NCBI GenBank assembly: GCA_964016985.1
Contig: OZ024834.1
Coordinates: 80,987,211 to 81,051,210, forward strand
DNA length: 64,000 nucleotides
From: Anodontia alba
Lineage: Eukaryota; Mollusca; Bivalvia; Lucinida; Lucinidae
Direction: 5' to 3'
Shown: positions 53,340-62,374 of the stretch, piece after piece
Layout of the letters: each line of letters begins with the position of its first letter
How positions within the stretch are numbered: position 1 is the first letter of the stretch
Program-made: the position numbers and the translations under genes
The notes under the pieces: generated by a model
Database searches by the model: none
What the model was told of the DNA's origin: nothing
The model's input: the letters and a program-made list of their open reading frames with translations, nothing else

Positions 53340-53780
53340 TGAACCCTCATTACAACTACAGCATTTGTTCCCAAAGACGTTGCCATTAAAATGAATCTGC
53401 TGTTGTAAAGAATACTTCATAAGCAGATTGATATGTAAGAATGGTCTTCTTTTGTTCTTATTTCCTCATAGAACATATGTTTAGGATATTTGTTAGAATA
53501 TGTATGTCACTCGTTTCATTCGCAATAGTACACAGTAGGCGCTGGTCTCTTGTAACTTTTTTTTTTTTTTAAAGTGTCTTAAACGGTTCTCAGTTTACAC
53601 ATGGCTGTCACGTGACTTTCTAGTCATGTGACCATCCTCTTGCCAGTAAAATGGCCACCTACGATCAGCAAATTATATGTGAAAATTCCAGGTAAATCGA
53701 GGCAAAATTAAGGGAGTAATGACTTCTCAAGTAGGGGTACCCCCTGTTACAGGCCTGTTTCATTTTTTTCTCAGCACGCT
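53340..53780. other. No gene seen
   Basis: 53330-53400 (acagtgaaccctcattacaa) resembles a TA-type terminus without a partner. A small palindrome gtcacgtgactttctagtcatgtgac sits near 53607 (arms gtcacgtgac/gtcatgtgac). Confidence 0.4.
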
Positions 53781-53786
53781 AAGAGT

Positions 53787-54305
53787 TAATTTATATCAAC
53801 AATCTGGATCAAGTAATCTGATTGGCTGACAATTAGAAGTGGGCGTGGCATCTTAATTTATTCAGCATGGCAAGGATTAAGAGTACTGGATACTCTTGGA
53901 AGATTTTTCTGAAAATTTTGTACAAGGAAGTTATCTTTTGTGACTTCCTGTTGATTTTACTGTGCAACAATCCCCTTCCAATTATTTCCCTTCAGACTAG
54001 ACCCCTTTTCTAAAGGGAGGTAAAACAATTTTGACAGTTTTCTCCCCTGAAAGCGTATTCATGGCCCGTAAGGTAAATACAGTATGCTATGAAACCTTTT
54101 TTTCCCAGATGACAAACTGACTGATATTTCTTCCAGAAAATAGGGTCTGACATCATGCAAATTGTCTCCTCGAGTGACAATTTACATGAAATGTTGGACA
54201 CTATTCTAAGAGGGAAAATATATTAGAAGCCAACTGATACTGATCTGGATCTATACTGTTTGCAAAGACTGGGTATATCCGGGTTCAGCAGGACAAGGTT
54301 TAAGA
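53787..54305. mobile_element. T1 halves flanking L and T2 pieces
   Basis: 53787-53878 is the right half of T1 (gattggctgacaattagaag, ttcagcatggcaagga). 53910-54080 is L-like (agaccccttttctaaaggga, gacagttttctcccctgaaa). 54100-54210 is T2-like (gtctcctcgagtgacaattt). 54222-54300 is a T1 half (gaagccaactgatactgatc, gttcagcaggacaagg). Confidence 0.55.
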
Positions 54306-54309
54306 GGAT

Positions 54310-54790
54310 TAGAAAGTTCCAAATTAATACTCAAAGCACTAATCACAACTGCAACGGATGACATTCTAAAAAAGAAATATTTTTCAGAGTAAATAAGACT
54401 TGATATTTCATATGAATCATCTGAGTGCCAGCAACATATGCTTTGATAAAGATCAGAAACAAATCGCATAAGCATCATTAACTCTTTCCCCAGCTAGTGG
54501 CGACTTTTGTCGTCTGCTGATAACCTTTGTGAGTTTGGACCAGATCAGGCCCAACAAAACAACAGGCGTGATCTGGATCCAAACTGTTTGAAACTCTGAA
54601 GGTAGTGACCTGAAAGATTTTATTTTTAAAAGGTACTTAAAAAAAAATCCACAGACGACAAAAAAGCATGCAAAATTACCCCGCATGCAAAGAGTTAAAT
54701 ATGCCCATCATCAAGTATTCTGCTGATCTTTCTTAAAAGTGTGCCCTTATTAGGTGGGTATTTTACTTCATGCTGAAAAACGTATGATAA
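54310..54790. mobile_element. T3 half and X2 fragment interrupted by T7
   Basis: 54327-54425 T3 half (gtaaataagacttgatattt). 54430-54480 and 54699-54780 are X2 pieces (caacatatgctttgataaag, caaatcgcataagcatcatt; tgtgcccttattaggtgggt). Confidence 0.65.
54482..54694. mobile_element. T7 MITE nested in X2
   Basis: 213 bp, TTAA at 54478-54481 and 54695-54698. Ends ctctttccccagctagtggc and, inverted, ctctttgcatgcggggtaat. Excision restores cataagcatcattaaatat, as in X2 copy 1 (attatcatcattaaataa). Confidence 0.92.
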
Positions 54791-54894
54791 TTAGGATTAA
54801 TGCCCATATGGTAGCTGTTTGTAGAGGCTGAAAATTCCAGCCTTAGTTTTGTATACTGTATGTTTTGAATAGTACATGTAAGCTCCAGAAAAGA

Positions 54895-55115
54895 GAAATA
54901 CCCAGATAAGTATTTTCTTATTTCTCCAAGAAAATATATGTTGTGGGTACTCATTAGAAGCGCCTCACCAAGGCGCTTCTAATGAATACCAACAACATAT
55001 GTTTTTATGAAGAAATAAGAAAAATATCAGTATTTTTTATTGAGGTTTATATAAGCATTTAATCTGGAGGTATGAAATAATAATATCCTTCAGGCCCAGG
55101 CAAAGATGAGCAATC
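54895..55115. mobile_element. Family A MITE, best copy
   Basis: aatacccagataagtatttt, ttatttctccaagaaaatat, hairpin 54932-55010 (stem atgttgtgggtactcattag, loop gcgcctcaccaaggcgc), tgaagaaataagaaaaatat, ending ttaatctggaggtatg. Confidence 0.8.
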
Positions 55116-55430
55116 ATAACTCCAGATGAAGAAGCTATTCAGAAGATAATTTTGTTATTGTTTTTTTTTTAATCAAAAAGTATCATGTCAGTATGTACTT
55201 CTTGGAATCATCTTGGCAATGCGATTCCAGCCAGCTTTGGAATCTATAATTATATGATGTTTTGGAACAGAAATTATCCGAACTTAACACCATCATAATT
55301 TCCTTATCTGAAGCTGAGGAATTTAATCATTATTGGCAAGAATTGGAAAATAAATATTACAGTATTTGGACAGACAGGAGCACTTTCTTTCTTTTTTTTC
55401 TGAACCGAAAAGTACGGATATTTTTCTTAT
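55116..55430. other. Family A-like remnants, no gene
   Basis: 55150-55240 weakly resembles an A stem (gtcagtatgtacttcttgga; gcgattcc). The plus-strand frame at 55262-55453 has no recognisable domain. Confidence 0.35.
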
Positions 55431-55913
55431 TTCTGATTTCTCCACAAAAATAAAAGTTGTGGGTACTCATTAAAAGTGCCTCATCCAGGCACCCATTATG
55501 TTTTCATGGAGAAATCAGAAAAACATTTACTCGATACCCCCTCTTATCTGGTGCTATTGTGACAGGCATAAACAAACAGTGTAGCCCCCTGATCAGATGC
55601 CACAGAATGTTGCATCTGATCAAGGGTCTGCACTGTTTACCACACATCTAGCAGCAGGGGTTATCCTAGAGGGCAATTTAGGAGAAAAAGTCTCCCTAAG
55701 CTGGCTGACTTCTCCCTATCTTGAGCTGAGGGAGAAGTGAAAATGTATAGAATACATAGGGAAATCCAAAATTGGGACCAAAACTTCTCCCTGAAATTGT
55801 TGCAAAACTTCTCCCTCTCTGAAAGCTCTAAGATGAACCCTGTAGCGGTTTTTCTGACTTATCAGTATATAGTAAAATGGACTTGTTCAAAATTTTATGA
55901 CAAGTATAGTTAA
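55431..55913. mobile_element. Family A half, then X1 interrupted by a small CAGGG element
   Basis: A at 55440-55515 (aaagttgtgggtactcatta), ctcttatctggtgctattg. X1: gacaggcataaacaaacagt, hairpin, ccacacatc; after the insertion tttttctgacttatcagtat, ggacttgttcaaaattttat. Confidence 0.65.
55655..55842. mobile_element. 188-bp element with CAGGG ends nested in X1
   Basis: Left caggggttatcctagagggc; right, inverted, cagggttcatcttagagctt. Flanks tagcag (55649-55654) and tagcgg (55843-55848) look like a duplication with one change. Four internal copies of cttctccct. Confidence 0.65.
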
Positions 55914-56144
55914 CCCTTAGACTGGCTCCAGTCTCCAGTGACTAAATATTTTTATCATAATCCTGTTTGATAATCCACTAAAATAAAAAAAAAAAAAAAA
56001 AAAAAATATCATGACTTTTTAAGGCTGGTCACTAATGACCAGCCATTATAGTCATCATATTATTTTGCTTTTATTTTAGTGAATTATTAAACACGATTAT
56101 AAGAAAAAATATTTAGTCACTGGAGACTGGAGCCAGACTAAGTC
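55914..56144. mobile_element. T8 MITE with TTAA
   Basis: TTAA at 55910-55913, cccttagactggctccagtc; right ggagactggagccagactaa g, then tcaa. A poly-A run at 55987-56007 in the left arm. It confirms that T8 belongs with the TTAA families. Confidence 0.82.
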
Positions 56145-56147
56145 AAC

Positions 56148-56352
56148 CTTAGCACTCTGGGTAAAATTTTCAGCTACCGAAAGTTTGAAATATTTTTCTA
56201 ATTTTTCCCAGAAAATAGATTTTGATATTTCGTGCAAATTGTCTCCAATGGAGACAATTTGCATGAAATATCAAAACCTGTTTTCTGAGAAAAATAGTAA
56301 AATATCACCAATTTGCCTTCTGCTGAATTAGCCAAGAGAGTGGTAGAGGTTA
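56148..56352. mobile_element. T2 MITE abutting T8
   Basis: ccttagcactctgggtaaaa follows the mutated TTAA (tcaa) that ends T8. Core-beta hairpin around gtctccaatggagac; ends gccaagagagtggtagagg, TTAA. Confidence 0.82.
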
Positions 56353-56580
56353 AAAAAGTTATGGTGCCCCAATATTTAGGGTAAATATTTAGGGTAAATA
56401 CAGTAGACCTGCTCAAGAGAATGCAGTCTTCCAGGTATGGAAACAGTGCAGGTCCTGATCAAACTATGGCTAATTCAGCAGATAACAAATTGATGATATT
56501 TTTTCTTATTTTACCTAGAAAATAGGTTTTGACATTTCACATAAAACATTTCCCAAGGAAATGGCAAAGCCTATTTACTC

Positions 56581-56611
<31 letters not shown>

Positions 56612-56838
56612 AGAAAAATATTTCAAAGTGCCATCTGCTGAAATTTTTAGCTCACATGCAGAGTGTTAACCCTTGTCATGCTGAATAAATTAAGATGCCA
56701 TGCCCACTTCTAATTTCCAGCCAATCAGATTACTTGATCCAGTTTTTTTTTATAGCAATTCACATATTTAATGACAAACAGTGCAGAGCCAGATCAGTTT
56801 GCTAAGACAGGGCATGTCATGTTCAGCAATGGAAAGAT
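56353..56838. mobile_element. X1 remnant, T2 with poly-A, T1
   Basis: 56360-56455 X1 end (atatttagggtaaatacagt, duplicated in part). 56463-56665 T2 whose right arm contains about 30 A (56581-56609). T1 56670-56836: TTAA at 56666-56669, cccttgtcatgctgaataaa, truncated hairpin, gttcagcaatggaaaga. Confidence 0.7.
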
Positions 56839-57245
56839 TGAACCAGCAGCTAGGATAAATTTAATTTGTTGCAATAATGTCTGGCTCTGCAATGTATACC
56901 ATACCCCAACAATATTTTCAATGGAAGGTCAAGGAATTAATTTAGTACATTCTAAGTCTATACATTCTGTATCTTCCCCATGTATTGCGACAGACAGGCC
57001 TCAGCAAACAGGGTAAACCATGGTTCTAAGTTTTTTGACAGGGAAGTGAATACCTTCATTTCAGTTCACATTCAAGGTCAAAAAGTGGAATTATTCCCCA
57101 ACTTCATAGTCAGATTTCACCATTTTCTAATTTTCCATTAGTAACATCTTGCCCTATCAAATCCAATAGGATCCTGTGTTGGCACGCAGACTTTACCTAA
57201 ACAACTTCCAGTGACAAAGTGTGCACAAATGGTAGCTAAATCACT
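56839..57245. other. No gene seen
   Basis: 57005-57200 has no family match. 57210-57245 (cagtgacaaagtgtgcacaa) is a weak SINE-t-like scrap. Confidence 0.35.
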
Positions 57246-57249
57246 TTAA

Positions 57250-57462
57250 CCCATTTAAGCCGAGTCGCCTCTTCTATCACACTTCGGACTTGTTTATTCC
57301 TAACAGAGGGGTGTCTGGTTAGTTTTTATTATTACCATGGTTTACAAAAATTCCTGTATTTAATGCAAAAAGTGAAGACCTTGATCAGATGCCATGTTCT
57401 GCATCAAGGTCTACACTATTTGTCAACATTCCTTTTATGGGACGCTAGGCATAAATAGGTTA
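57250..57462. mobile_element. T5 MITE
   Basis: TTAA, then cccatttaagccgagtcgcc, ctaacagaggggtgtctggt, aaaaattcctgtatttaatg, a reduced core-alpha hairpin, ttatgggacgctaggcataa and ataggttaa. Confidence 0.8.
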
Positions 57463-57498
57463 AATAATCAAGTTTTTTAAGCATCTATAAAAAAAATA

Positions 57499-57711
57499 CC
57501 GTATTTACCATATGTATTCGGACAGACAGGCCTGAGCAAACAGTTTAGACCCAGATGAGATGCCGCAGAACGCGGCGTCTCATCTGGGTCTACACTGTTT
57601 GCCACTCATCCAGCAATTTTTAGACACATCGGGTAGTGAATTGTACTGGTTCAAATGTTACAACAAATATGGTAAGGAGTTGAGGTGTCCGAATACTTAG
57701 GGTAAATACGG
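57499..57711. mobile_element. X1 MITE, best copy
   Basis: 213 bp, TA at 57497-57498 and 57712-57713. Ends ccgtatttaccatatgtatt and, inverted, ccgtatttaccctaagtatt. Hairpin gatgagatgccgcagaacgc / gcggcgtctcatc with both arms carrying GATGAG instead of GATCAG. Confidence 0.92.
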
Positions 57712-57969
57712 TACAAGTTAGTCATGTGACTCCAGTCATGTGAGCATCATGTGGCTATTCAGCTAATATAACAGCTTATTTGTTGATACGCCACATGTGC
57801 AGTTCTGAATATAATCAGTGATAAGCAAGGGAAATAACAGGTACTCAAGTAGGGGTACCCTTTCTAAAGACCCAGATCATAATAAAATACATCAGGATAA
57901 AAGTTAATCAGCCTACTGCATTATTTTACTAAATAGCTGAAGATGAAATTTCTAATTTATATGTCTTAA

Positions 57970-58174
57970 CCCTTGTCCTGCTGAACCCGGATATACCCTG
58001 CCTCCGCAAACAGTGTAGATCCAGATCAGTTGGCTTCTAAGAAGCCAACTGATCTGGGTCTGCACTGTTTACCATTCAGTATGTGAATTTATATCAACAA
58101 TCTGGATCAAGTAATCTGATCGCCTGAAACTTTTAAAAGGGCGTGGCATCTAAATTTATTCAGCAGGACAAGGG
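57970..58174. mobile_element. T1 MITE, complete
   Basis: 205 bp, TTAA at 57966-57969 and 58175-58178. Ends cccttgtcctgctgaacccg and ttattcagcaggacaaggg. Hairpin ggcttctaagaagcc. Confidence 0.93.
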
Positions 58175-58178
58175 TTAA

Positions 58179-58610
58179 TTTTTCAGAAAACATTAGGCTT
58201 AACATTACATATGAATTGTCTCCTGGTAAAATAAAGAAAAAACATAACTCATAGACCTGCTAAATTCAAACAGCAGATGACTTCTAACACATTTTTATCT
58301 TATTTCACACAGAAACAAGGACTCAAATTAATGGCATGTCAAACCCATTTTTCTGAGAAAATAAGAATCACTCATTTTTTATCTGCTAAAAATCATCTAG
58401 AAATGTACAAAGAAATAACACAGAATAAACACCTTGAGCAAATTCAGCAAACAACAAATTCATGATATTTTTCTTATTTTTTCCCAGAGAAAAGGATCTG
58501 GCATTTCATGCAAAGTGTGCATGAAATGTCAAATCCTATATTCTGGGGGAAAAAAAACAACAAAAATTTCAAAATGTCATCTGCTGAAATTTTAACCAGA
58601 ATGCTGTTAC
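58179..58610. mobile_element. T2/T3 pieces
   Basis: aaacattaggcttaacatta, then 58435-58600 T2 (aattcagcaaacaacaaatt, ggcatttcatgcaaagtgtg, tgtcatctgctgaaatttta) with a shortened core. Confidence 0.6.
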
Positions 58611-58611
58611 A

Positions 58612-58812
58612 TAATAACCCTAAATATTGGGACAGAGAGTTGTTGGCAAACAGTGTAGACCCAGATCAGCGGCATCTGATCAGGGTCTACACTGTTAGCC
58701 ATTCGTCAAGCAATACTTAAAATGTATCAACAGGTAGTGGAACAGACTTTTAAAAATTATAGGACAAGTATGGTAAGAAATTAAGGTGTCACAATTTTCA
58801 GAGTAAATACCG
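58612..58812. mobile_element. X1 MITE just inside intron 1
   Basis: ataaccctaaatattgggac, core-alpha hairpin (gatcagcggcatctgatc), ttcgtcaagcaatacttaaa, gacaagtatggtaagaaatt, cagagtaaatacc. It ends about 110 bp from the candidate exon 1 donor. Confidence 0.75.
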
Positions 58813-58924
58813 GAGAAAAATTTATGAAAACATTATCAAACTTACATACTGACAAAAGAAACATCAAACTGACAGCTACAACAAACGCACACAACATCTA
58901 ATTTTTCACAACACTTTGACTCAC

Positions 58925-59126
58925 CATCTCCAATATCGAGGCTAATTCTCGTTCCCGGCAAAAACACATGTATCAACACCCGCTTTCCGCAGCCTCCCGA
59001 CGAATCAAGGCACTTTGCAAAATCCTGGCAGATGTCCGCTAGGGAGTGCCAGGAGGCGGGGTTGGGAGTCACCACGACCCCTTTTATGTCATATCTGTGG
59101 CATCCCTTCAGAAGGCTGCAGGCCAT
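58925..59126 (-). CDS. Candidate exon 1 of the minus-strand gene
   Basis: ATG at 59126; an in-frame TAA lies about 20 bases upstream, so no earlier start is available here. 67 codons, MACSLLKGCHRYDIKGVVVT ... RISLDIGD, end in phase 1 at GGAGATG|GTGAGT, a strong donor. Joining G to TG at exon 2 gives DVKAAG and keeps the frame into the membrane helix. The exon is clearly more GC-rich than its surroundings. No signal peptide; Cys-rich (7 in 67); no known domain. Against it: exon 2 has its own possible ATG at 39017, and the intron would be 19.9 kb. No TATA box was evident upstream. Confidence 0.45.
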
Positions 59127-59361
59127 ACCATAAAAGTTACAGCATCTATATTAACCGAGCCATGGCATCTATTCTTGATCAGAGGGAGGGACACAGAACA
59201 GCCAAACAAGAAGCTGAAGAGAATAGGAAAATCTGATTCAAACCTGCTGGCAATGATCGAGAAGAATTTGAACATACGGTAAATAAATCATTACCTAAAA
59301 ATACTACAATTACAGTGTCTGCTCTGATAAAAAAATCATAATCACATTACTGCAGAATCAA
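59127..59361. promoter_or_regulatory. Possible 5' region of the host gene
   Basis: If exon 1 is real, this is 5' UTR or promoter. Seen: moderately GC-rich sequence to about 59270, then AT-rich. On the minus strand cctattctcttcag at about 59213-59226 looks like a splice acceptor, so an untranslated upstream exon is possible. No core promoter motif was identified. Confidence 0.25.
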
Positions 59362-59566
59362 CCCTTAGAGCACTAAGCAAAATTGCAGCAGACATTTTTT
59401 TTTTTTTTTTTTCATTATTATTTTTCAGAGAAACTAATACTTTGCATTTCATATAAAAATCGTCTGCTAGGCAGATGATTCACATGAAATGTCAAGCCTT
59501 ACTGTCTAAGAAAAACAATAATCAAAATTTAGAATGTCATCCGCTATAGGTTCGCTTAGTGCTTTA
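59362..59566. mobile_element. T3 MITE
   Basis: After tcaa (mutated TTAA): cccttagagcactaagcaaa, ttgcagcagaca, a T-run, hairpin aaaatcgtctgctaggcaga / gattcacatgaaatgtcaag, tcatccgctataggttcgct, tagtgctttaa. Confidence 0.78.
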
Positions 59567-59569
59567 ACC

Positions 59570-60078
59570 TTTACCACTCTCTGGGCAAATTCAGCAGATG
59601 ACAAATTAGCAATATTTTTCTTACTTTTCCTAGAATATAGGGGCAGTTGGGTGAGGCAAAGGTGTCGTATATCTTATGTCACCGGGGCCTCCAACTGATA
59701 CTGGCTTACAGTTGGGCAAGGCCTGCTATCCTTGCAGCAGGTAAAGATAGACAGGGCATATTTTTTTTATTTCTTCTTTTTCTTCACTTTCATTCATTTT
59801 CCTTTCACCCCTGTCCCTCTCTTTCATCTTCTCTGCTATCTCTTCTATCTCTCTTCTCCTTTTCTCTGGGAGAAGACACAAAATGACCCACAAGGGTTGA
59901 CATGCCGTTAAACTCCAACTCAATCAATCAATCAATTTCCTAGAATACAGGATTTGATATTTCATGCAAATTGTCTCCAATTTGCATGAAATATCAAGTC
60001 CTGTTTTCTGGGAAAAAAAAAAAAAAGAAAAAATATTTCAAAATGCTGTCTGCTGAAAACTTTACCCAGAGTGCTGTC
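59570..60078. mobile_element. T2 MITE interrupted by SINE-q
   Basis: ctttaccactctctgggcaa, ttcagcagatgacaaattag; after the SINE aggatttgatatttcatgca, gtctccaatttgcatgaaat, tgctgtctgctgaaaacttt, acccagagtgctgtc, TTAA (60079-60082). Confidence 0.85.
59642..59935 (+). mobile_element. SINE-q with 16-bp target duplication
   Basis: 294 bp. tttcctagaatatagg (59626-59641) and tttcctagaatacagg (59936-59951) flank it. Starts ggcagttgggtgaggcaaag, then cttatgtcaccggggcctcc, gttgggcaaggcctgctatc, a pyrimidine-rich block, gggttgacatgccgttaaac, and ends in (tcaa)n. No A/B boxes of tRNA type seen; the head is unidentified. Confidence 0.92.
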
Positions 60079-60082
60079 TTAA

Positions 60083-60285
60083 CCCTTGTCCTGCTGAACC
60101 CGGATATATCCTGCCTTTGCAAACAGTGTAGATCCAGACAGGTTGGCTTCTGAAGAAGCCAACTGATCTGGATCTGCACTGTTTGCCACTAAGTATGTGA
60201 ATTTATATCAACCTTGATCAAATAATCTGATTGGCTGAAAATTAGAAGTGGGTGTGGCTTCTTAATTTATTCAGCAGGACAAGGG
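60083..60285. mobile_element. T1 MITE, first of a back-to-back pair
   Basis: TTAA at 60079-60082 and 60286-60289. cccttgtcctgctgaacccg, hairpin ggcttctgaagaagcc, cagcaggacaaggg. The right TTAA is followed immediately by the TTAA of the next T1. Confidence 0.93.
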
Positions 60286-60293
60286 TTAATTAA

Positions 60294-60497
60294 CCCTTGT
60301 CCTGCTGAATAAATTAAGATGCCAAACCCACTTCTAATTTTCAGCCAATTAGATTGCTTGATCTGGATTGTTGCTATAAATTCACATACATAATGGCAAA
60401 CAATGCAGATCCAGATCAGTTGGCTTCTTCAAGCCAACTCATCTTGATCTATACTGTTTGCAAAGGCAGGGTATCTCCGGGTTCAGCATGACAAGGG
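60294..60497. mobile_element. T1 MITE, second of the pair, inverted
   Basis: TTAA at 60290-60293 and 60498-60501. cccttgtcctgctgaataaa, gccaaacccacttctaattt, hairpin ttggcttcttcaagccaact, gttcagcatgacaaggg. Opposite orientation to its neighbour. Confidence 0.93.
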
Positions 60498-60522
60498 TTA
60501 AGGGTAAATTCTATCAGTACAG

Positions 60523-60962
60523 ACCATTTACCTTATTTATCTTTAGTATCTCAACAGAAGGCCTCGATAAAAAGTATAGATCCAGATTCACATGAATGCG
60601 GCATCTGATCAGGGTGTACACTCTCTGCCACTCAACCCCCCAATTTTAGGCACATTAACTGGTAGTAAAATTGGACTTGTTCAAATTTTAGAACAACTCT
60701 GTTAACCCTTGTCCTGTTGAACCCGGATATACCCTGCCTTTGCAAACAGTGTAGATCCAGATCAGTTGGCTTCTGAAGAAGCCAAATGATCTGGATCTGC
60801 ACTGTTTGCCATTAAGTATGTGAATTTATAGCAAAAATCTGGATCAAGTGATCTGATTGGTTGAAAATTAGAAGTGGGTGTGGCATCTTTTTATTCAGCA
60901 GGACAAGGGTTAAGTATGTTACGGAGTTCAGGGTGTCACCATACTTGCGGTAAATATGGTAC
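60523..60962. mobile_element. X1 MITE interrupted by T1
   Basis: cagtacagaccatttacctt, a decayed core-alpha hairpin, caattttaggcacattaact, attttagaacaactctg; after T1 gtatgttacggagttcaggg, ccatacttgcggtaaatatg. Confidence 0.75.
60706..60909. mobile_element. T1 MITE nested in X1
   Basis: 204 bp, TTAA at 60702-60705 and 60910-60913. Excision restores gaacaactctgttaagtatg, which agrees with gaacaagtctggtaaggag in other X1 copies. Confidence 0.93.
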
Positions 60963-60974
60963 TCCTTGGAAGAT

Positions 60975-61140
60975 TCAACACTTTGCATGCTGGGTAAAAA
61001 TTTCAGCATACAACATTTTCAAATATTTTCCTTATTTTTCCTAGAAAGGATTTGACACTTTATGCAAATTGTCTCCTTAGGAGACAATTTGCATGAAGTG
61101 TCAGATCCTATTTTCTAGAAATCTAGAAAAAACACGAAAA
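60975..61140. mobile_element. T2 MITE
   Basis: cactttgcatgctgggtaaa, ttcagcatacaacattttca, hairpin gcaaattgtctccttaggag, gacaatttgcatgaagtgtc, tattttctagaaa. Confidence 0.75.
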
Positions 61141-61440
61141 CTAGCAAGGCGGTGTTTTCAGAGAAAACAGGTGTCGCCCCCTCCCCCCACAATTACCACC
61201 ACCCACCATGAATTTTTAGTTTTTCTGCTGCTGTGACCTTGAAAATTATGTCACCATAATCTAATCATTTCTTTCTCCTGTCCCAATGATATATCCATGA
61301 AAATTTGGTAAGAATCCAACCACTGGTTCACAAGACAAGAAAGTGTCATGCCGACGCCAGCTCCAATGCTAACACAAATGCCGACACCAATGGGATCCAC
61401 ACTATAATCAATATATGTTCCCTCCCCATAGGTAGAAGGA
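61141..61440. repeat. Dispersed repeat, second copy
   Basis: ttttcagagaaaacaggtgt, ctgtgaccttgaaaattatg, ccaatgatatatccatgaaa, ccgacaccaatgggatccac. Colinear with 12640-12990; a ccctccccccac stretch is specific to this copy. Confidence 0.7.
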
Positions 61441-61519
61441 CATAAATATTTGAAAATGTCATCTGCTAAATTTGGCCATAGCATGGTTAATCTTAAATAA
61501 ATTCTTAAAGGTGATTTAT

Positions 61520-61735
61520 GTAACGTTTAGCACTCTGGGTAAACTTTACAGCAGACAACATTTTGAAATATTTTTCTTATTTTTATTTTTTCAGAAAATA
61601 GTCTTAGACACTTCATGCAAATTGTCTCCTTAGACAATTTGCATGAAATATCAAAGTCTATTTTCTAGGAGAAATAAGAAAAATATGATCAGTTTGTCAT
61701 CTGCTGAATTTGCCCAATGCATGGCAAGTTTTAAA
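61520..61735. mobile_element. T2 MITE
   Basis: gtttagcactctgggtaaac, tacagcagacaacattttga, arms cacttcatgcaaattgtctc / gacaatttgcatgaaatatc, tctgctgaatttgcccaatg. Confidence 0.75.
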
Positions 61736-61835
61736 TTATTCTTCCAGGTGATTTATTTGATCTGTATTTTTGCAATTGCACACACAAATTCAAATCAATG
61801 TTTCTTACTTATGTACAAGTTTACTGATGTTTTAA

Positions 61836-62340
61836 CCTTTGAAGTGCTGATCACAACTGCAGCAGATGACCTTCAATTTTGTTTTATTTCTGTATTTTTT
61901 TAGAGAAAGATAATGCTCAACATTTCAAGTGAATCATCTGCATAGCATATGATTCACATGAAATGCCAAGTCTTTGCTTCGATCCAAATTTGTTTTTCCA
62001 GTAAATGTCCAAAAATTTCGAACACTTTATTCAACACTATTTTGGCCTAAATTGTGCATAGTATTCAGCTGTTTCTTAAAACACTTAGTGGAATGTCAAA
62101 CAGTGTAGACCCTGATCAGACGGCTCCTTCAAGAGCAGTCTGATCTGGGTCCGCACCATTTGCATATATCATTTTGTCAGACACTTTTGTGTTCGAAATT
62201 GTAGGATATTTACTAGATATTTTTCAGATAAAACATAGATTTGTCATGTTATGTGAATCTAGACAGACAATTCACACAGAATGTCATCTTATCATCTCTG
62301 AAAAATAAAAATAAGAAAAAAATGAAAATATCTTCTGCTG
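61836..62340. mobile_element. T3 MITE with an X3 MITE inside or beside it
   Basis: T3 pieces at 61840-61980 (cacaactgcagcagatgacc, gtgaatcatctgcatagcat) and 62213-62340 (gataaaacatagatttgtca, tcttctgctgtatttgtgct). X3 at 62002-62212: taaatgtccaaaaatttcga at the left; inverted, taaatatcctacaatttcga at the right; core-alpha hairpin (gatcagacggctccttcaag). Confidence 0.7.
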
Positions 62341-62374
62341 TATTTGTGCTTAGCACTTTGAGTTAACATGTTAA

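Noticed and set aside
59015..59282. Plus-strand frames opposite candidate exon 1
   Set aside because: Shadows of the GC-rich minus-strand exon; no plus-strand start or splice context stronger than the minus-strand donor.
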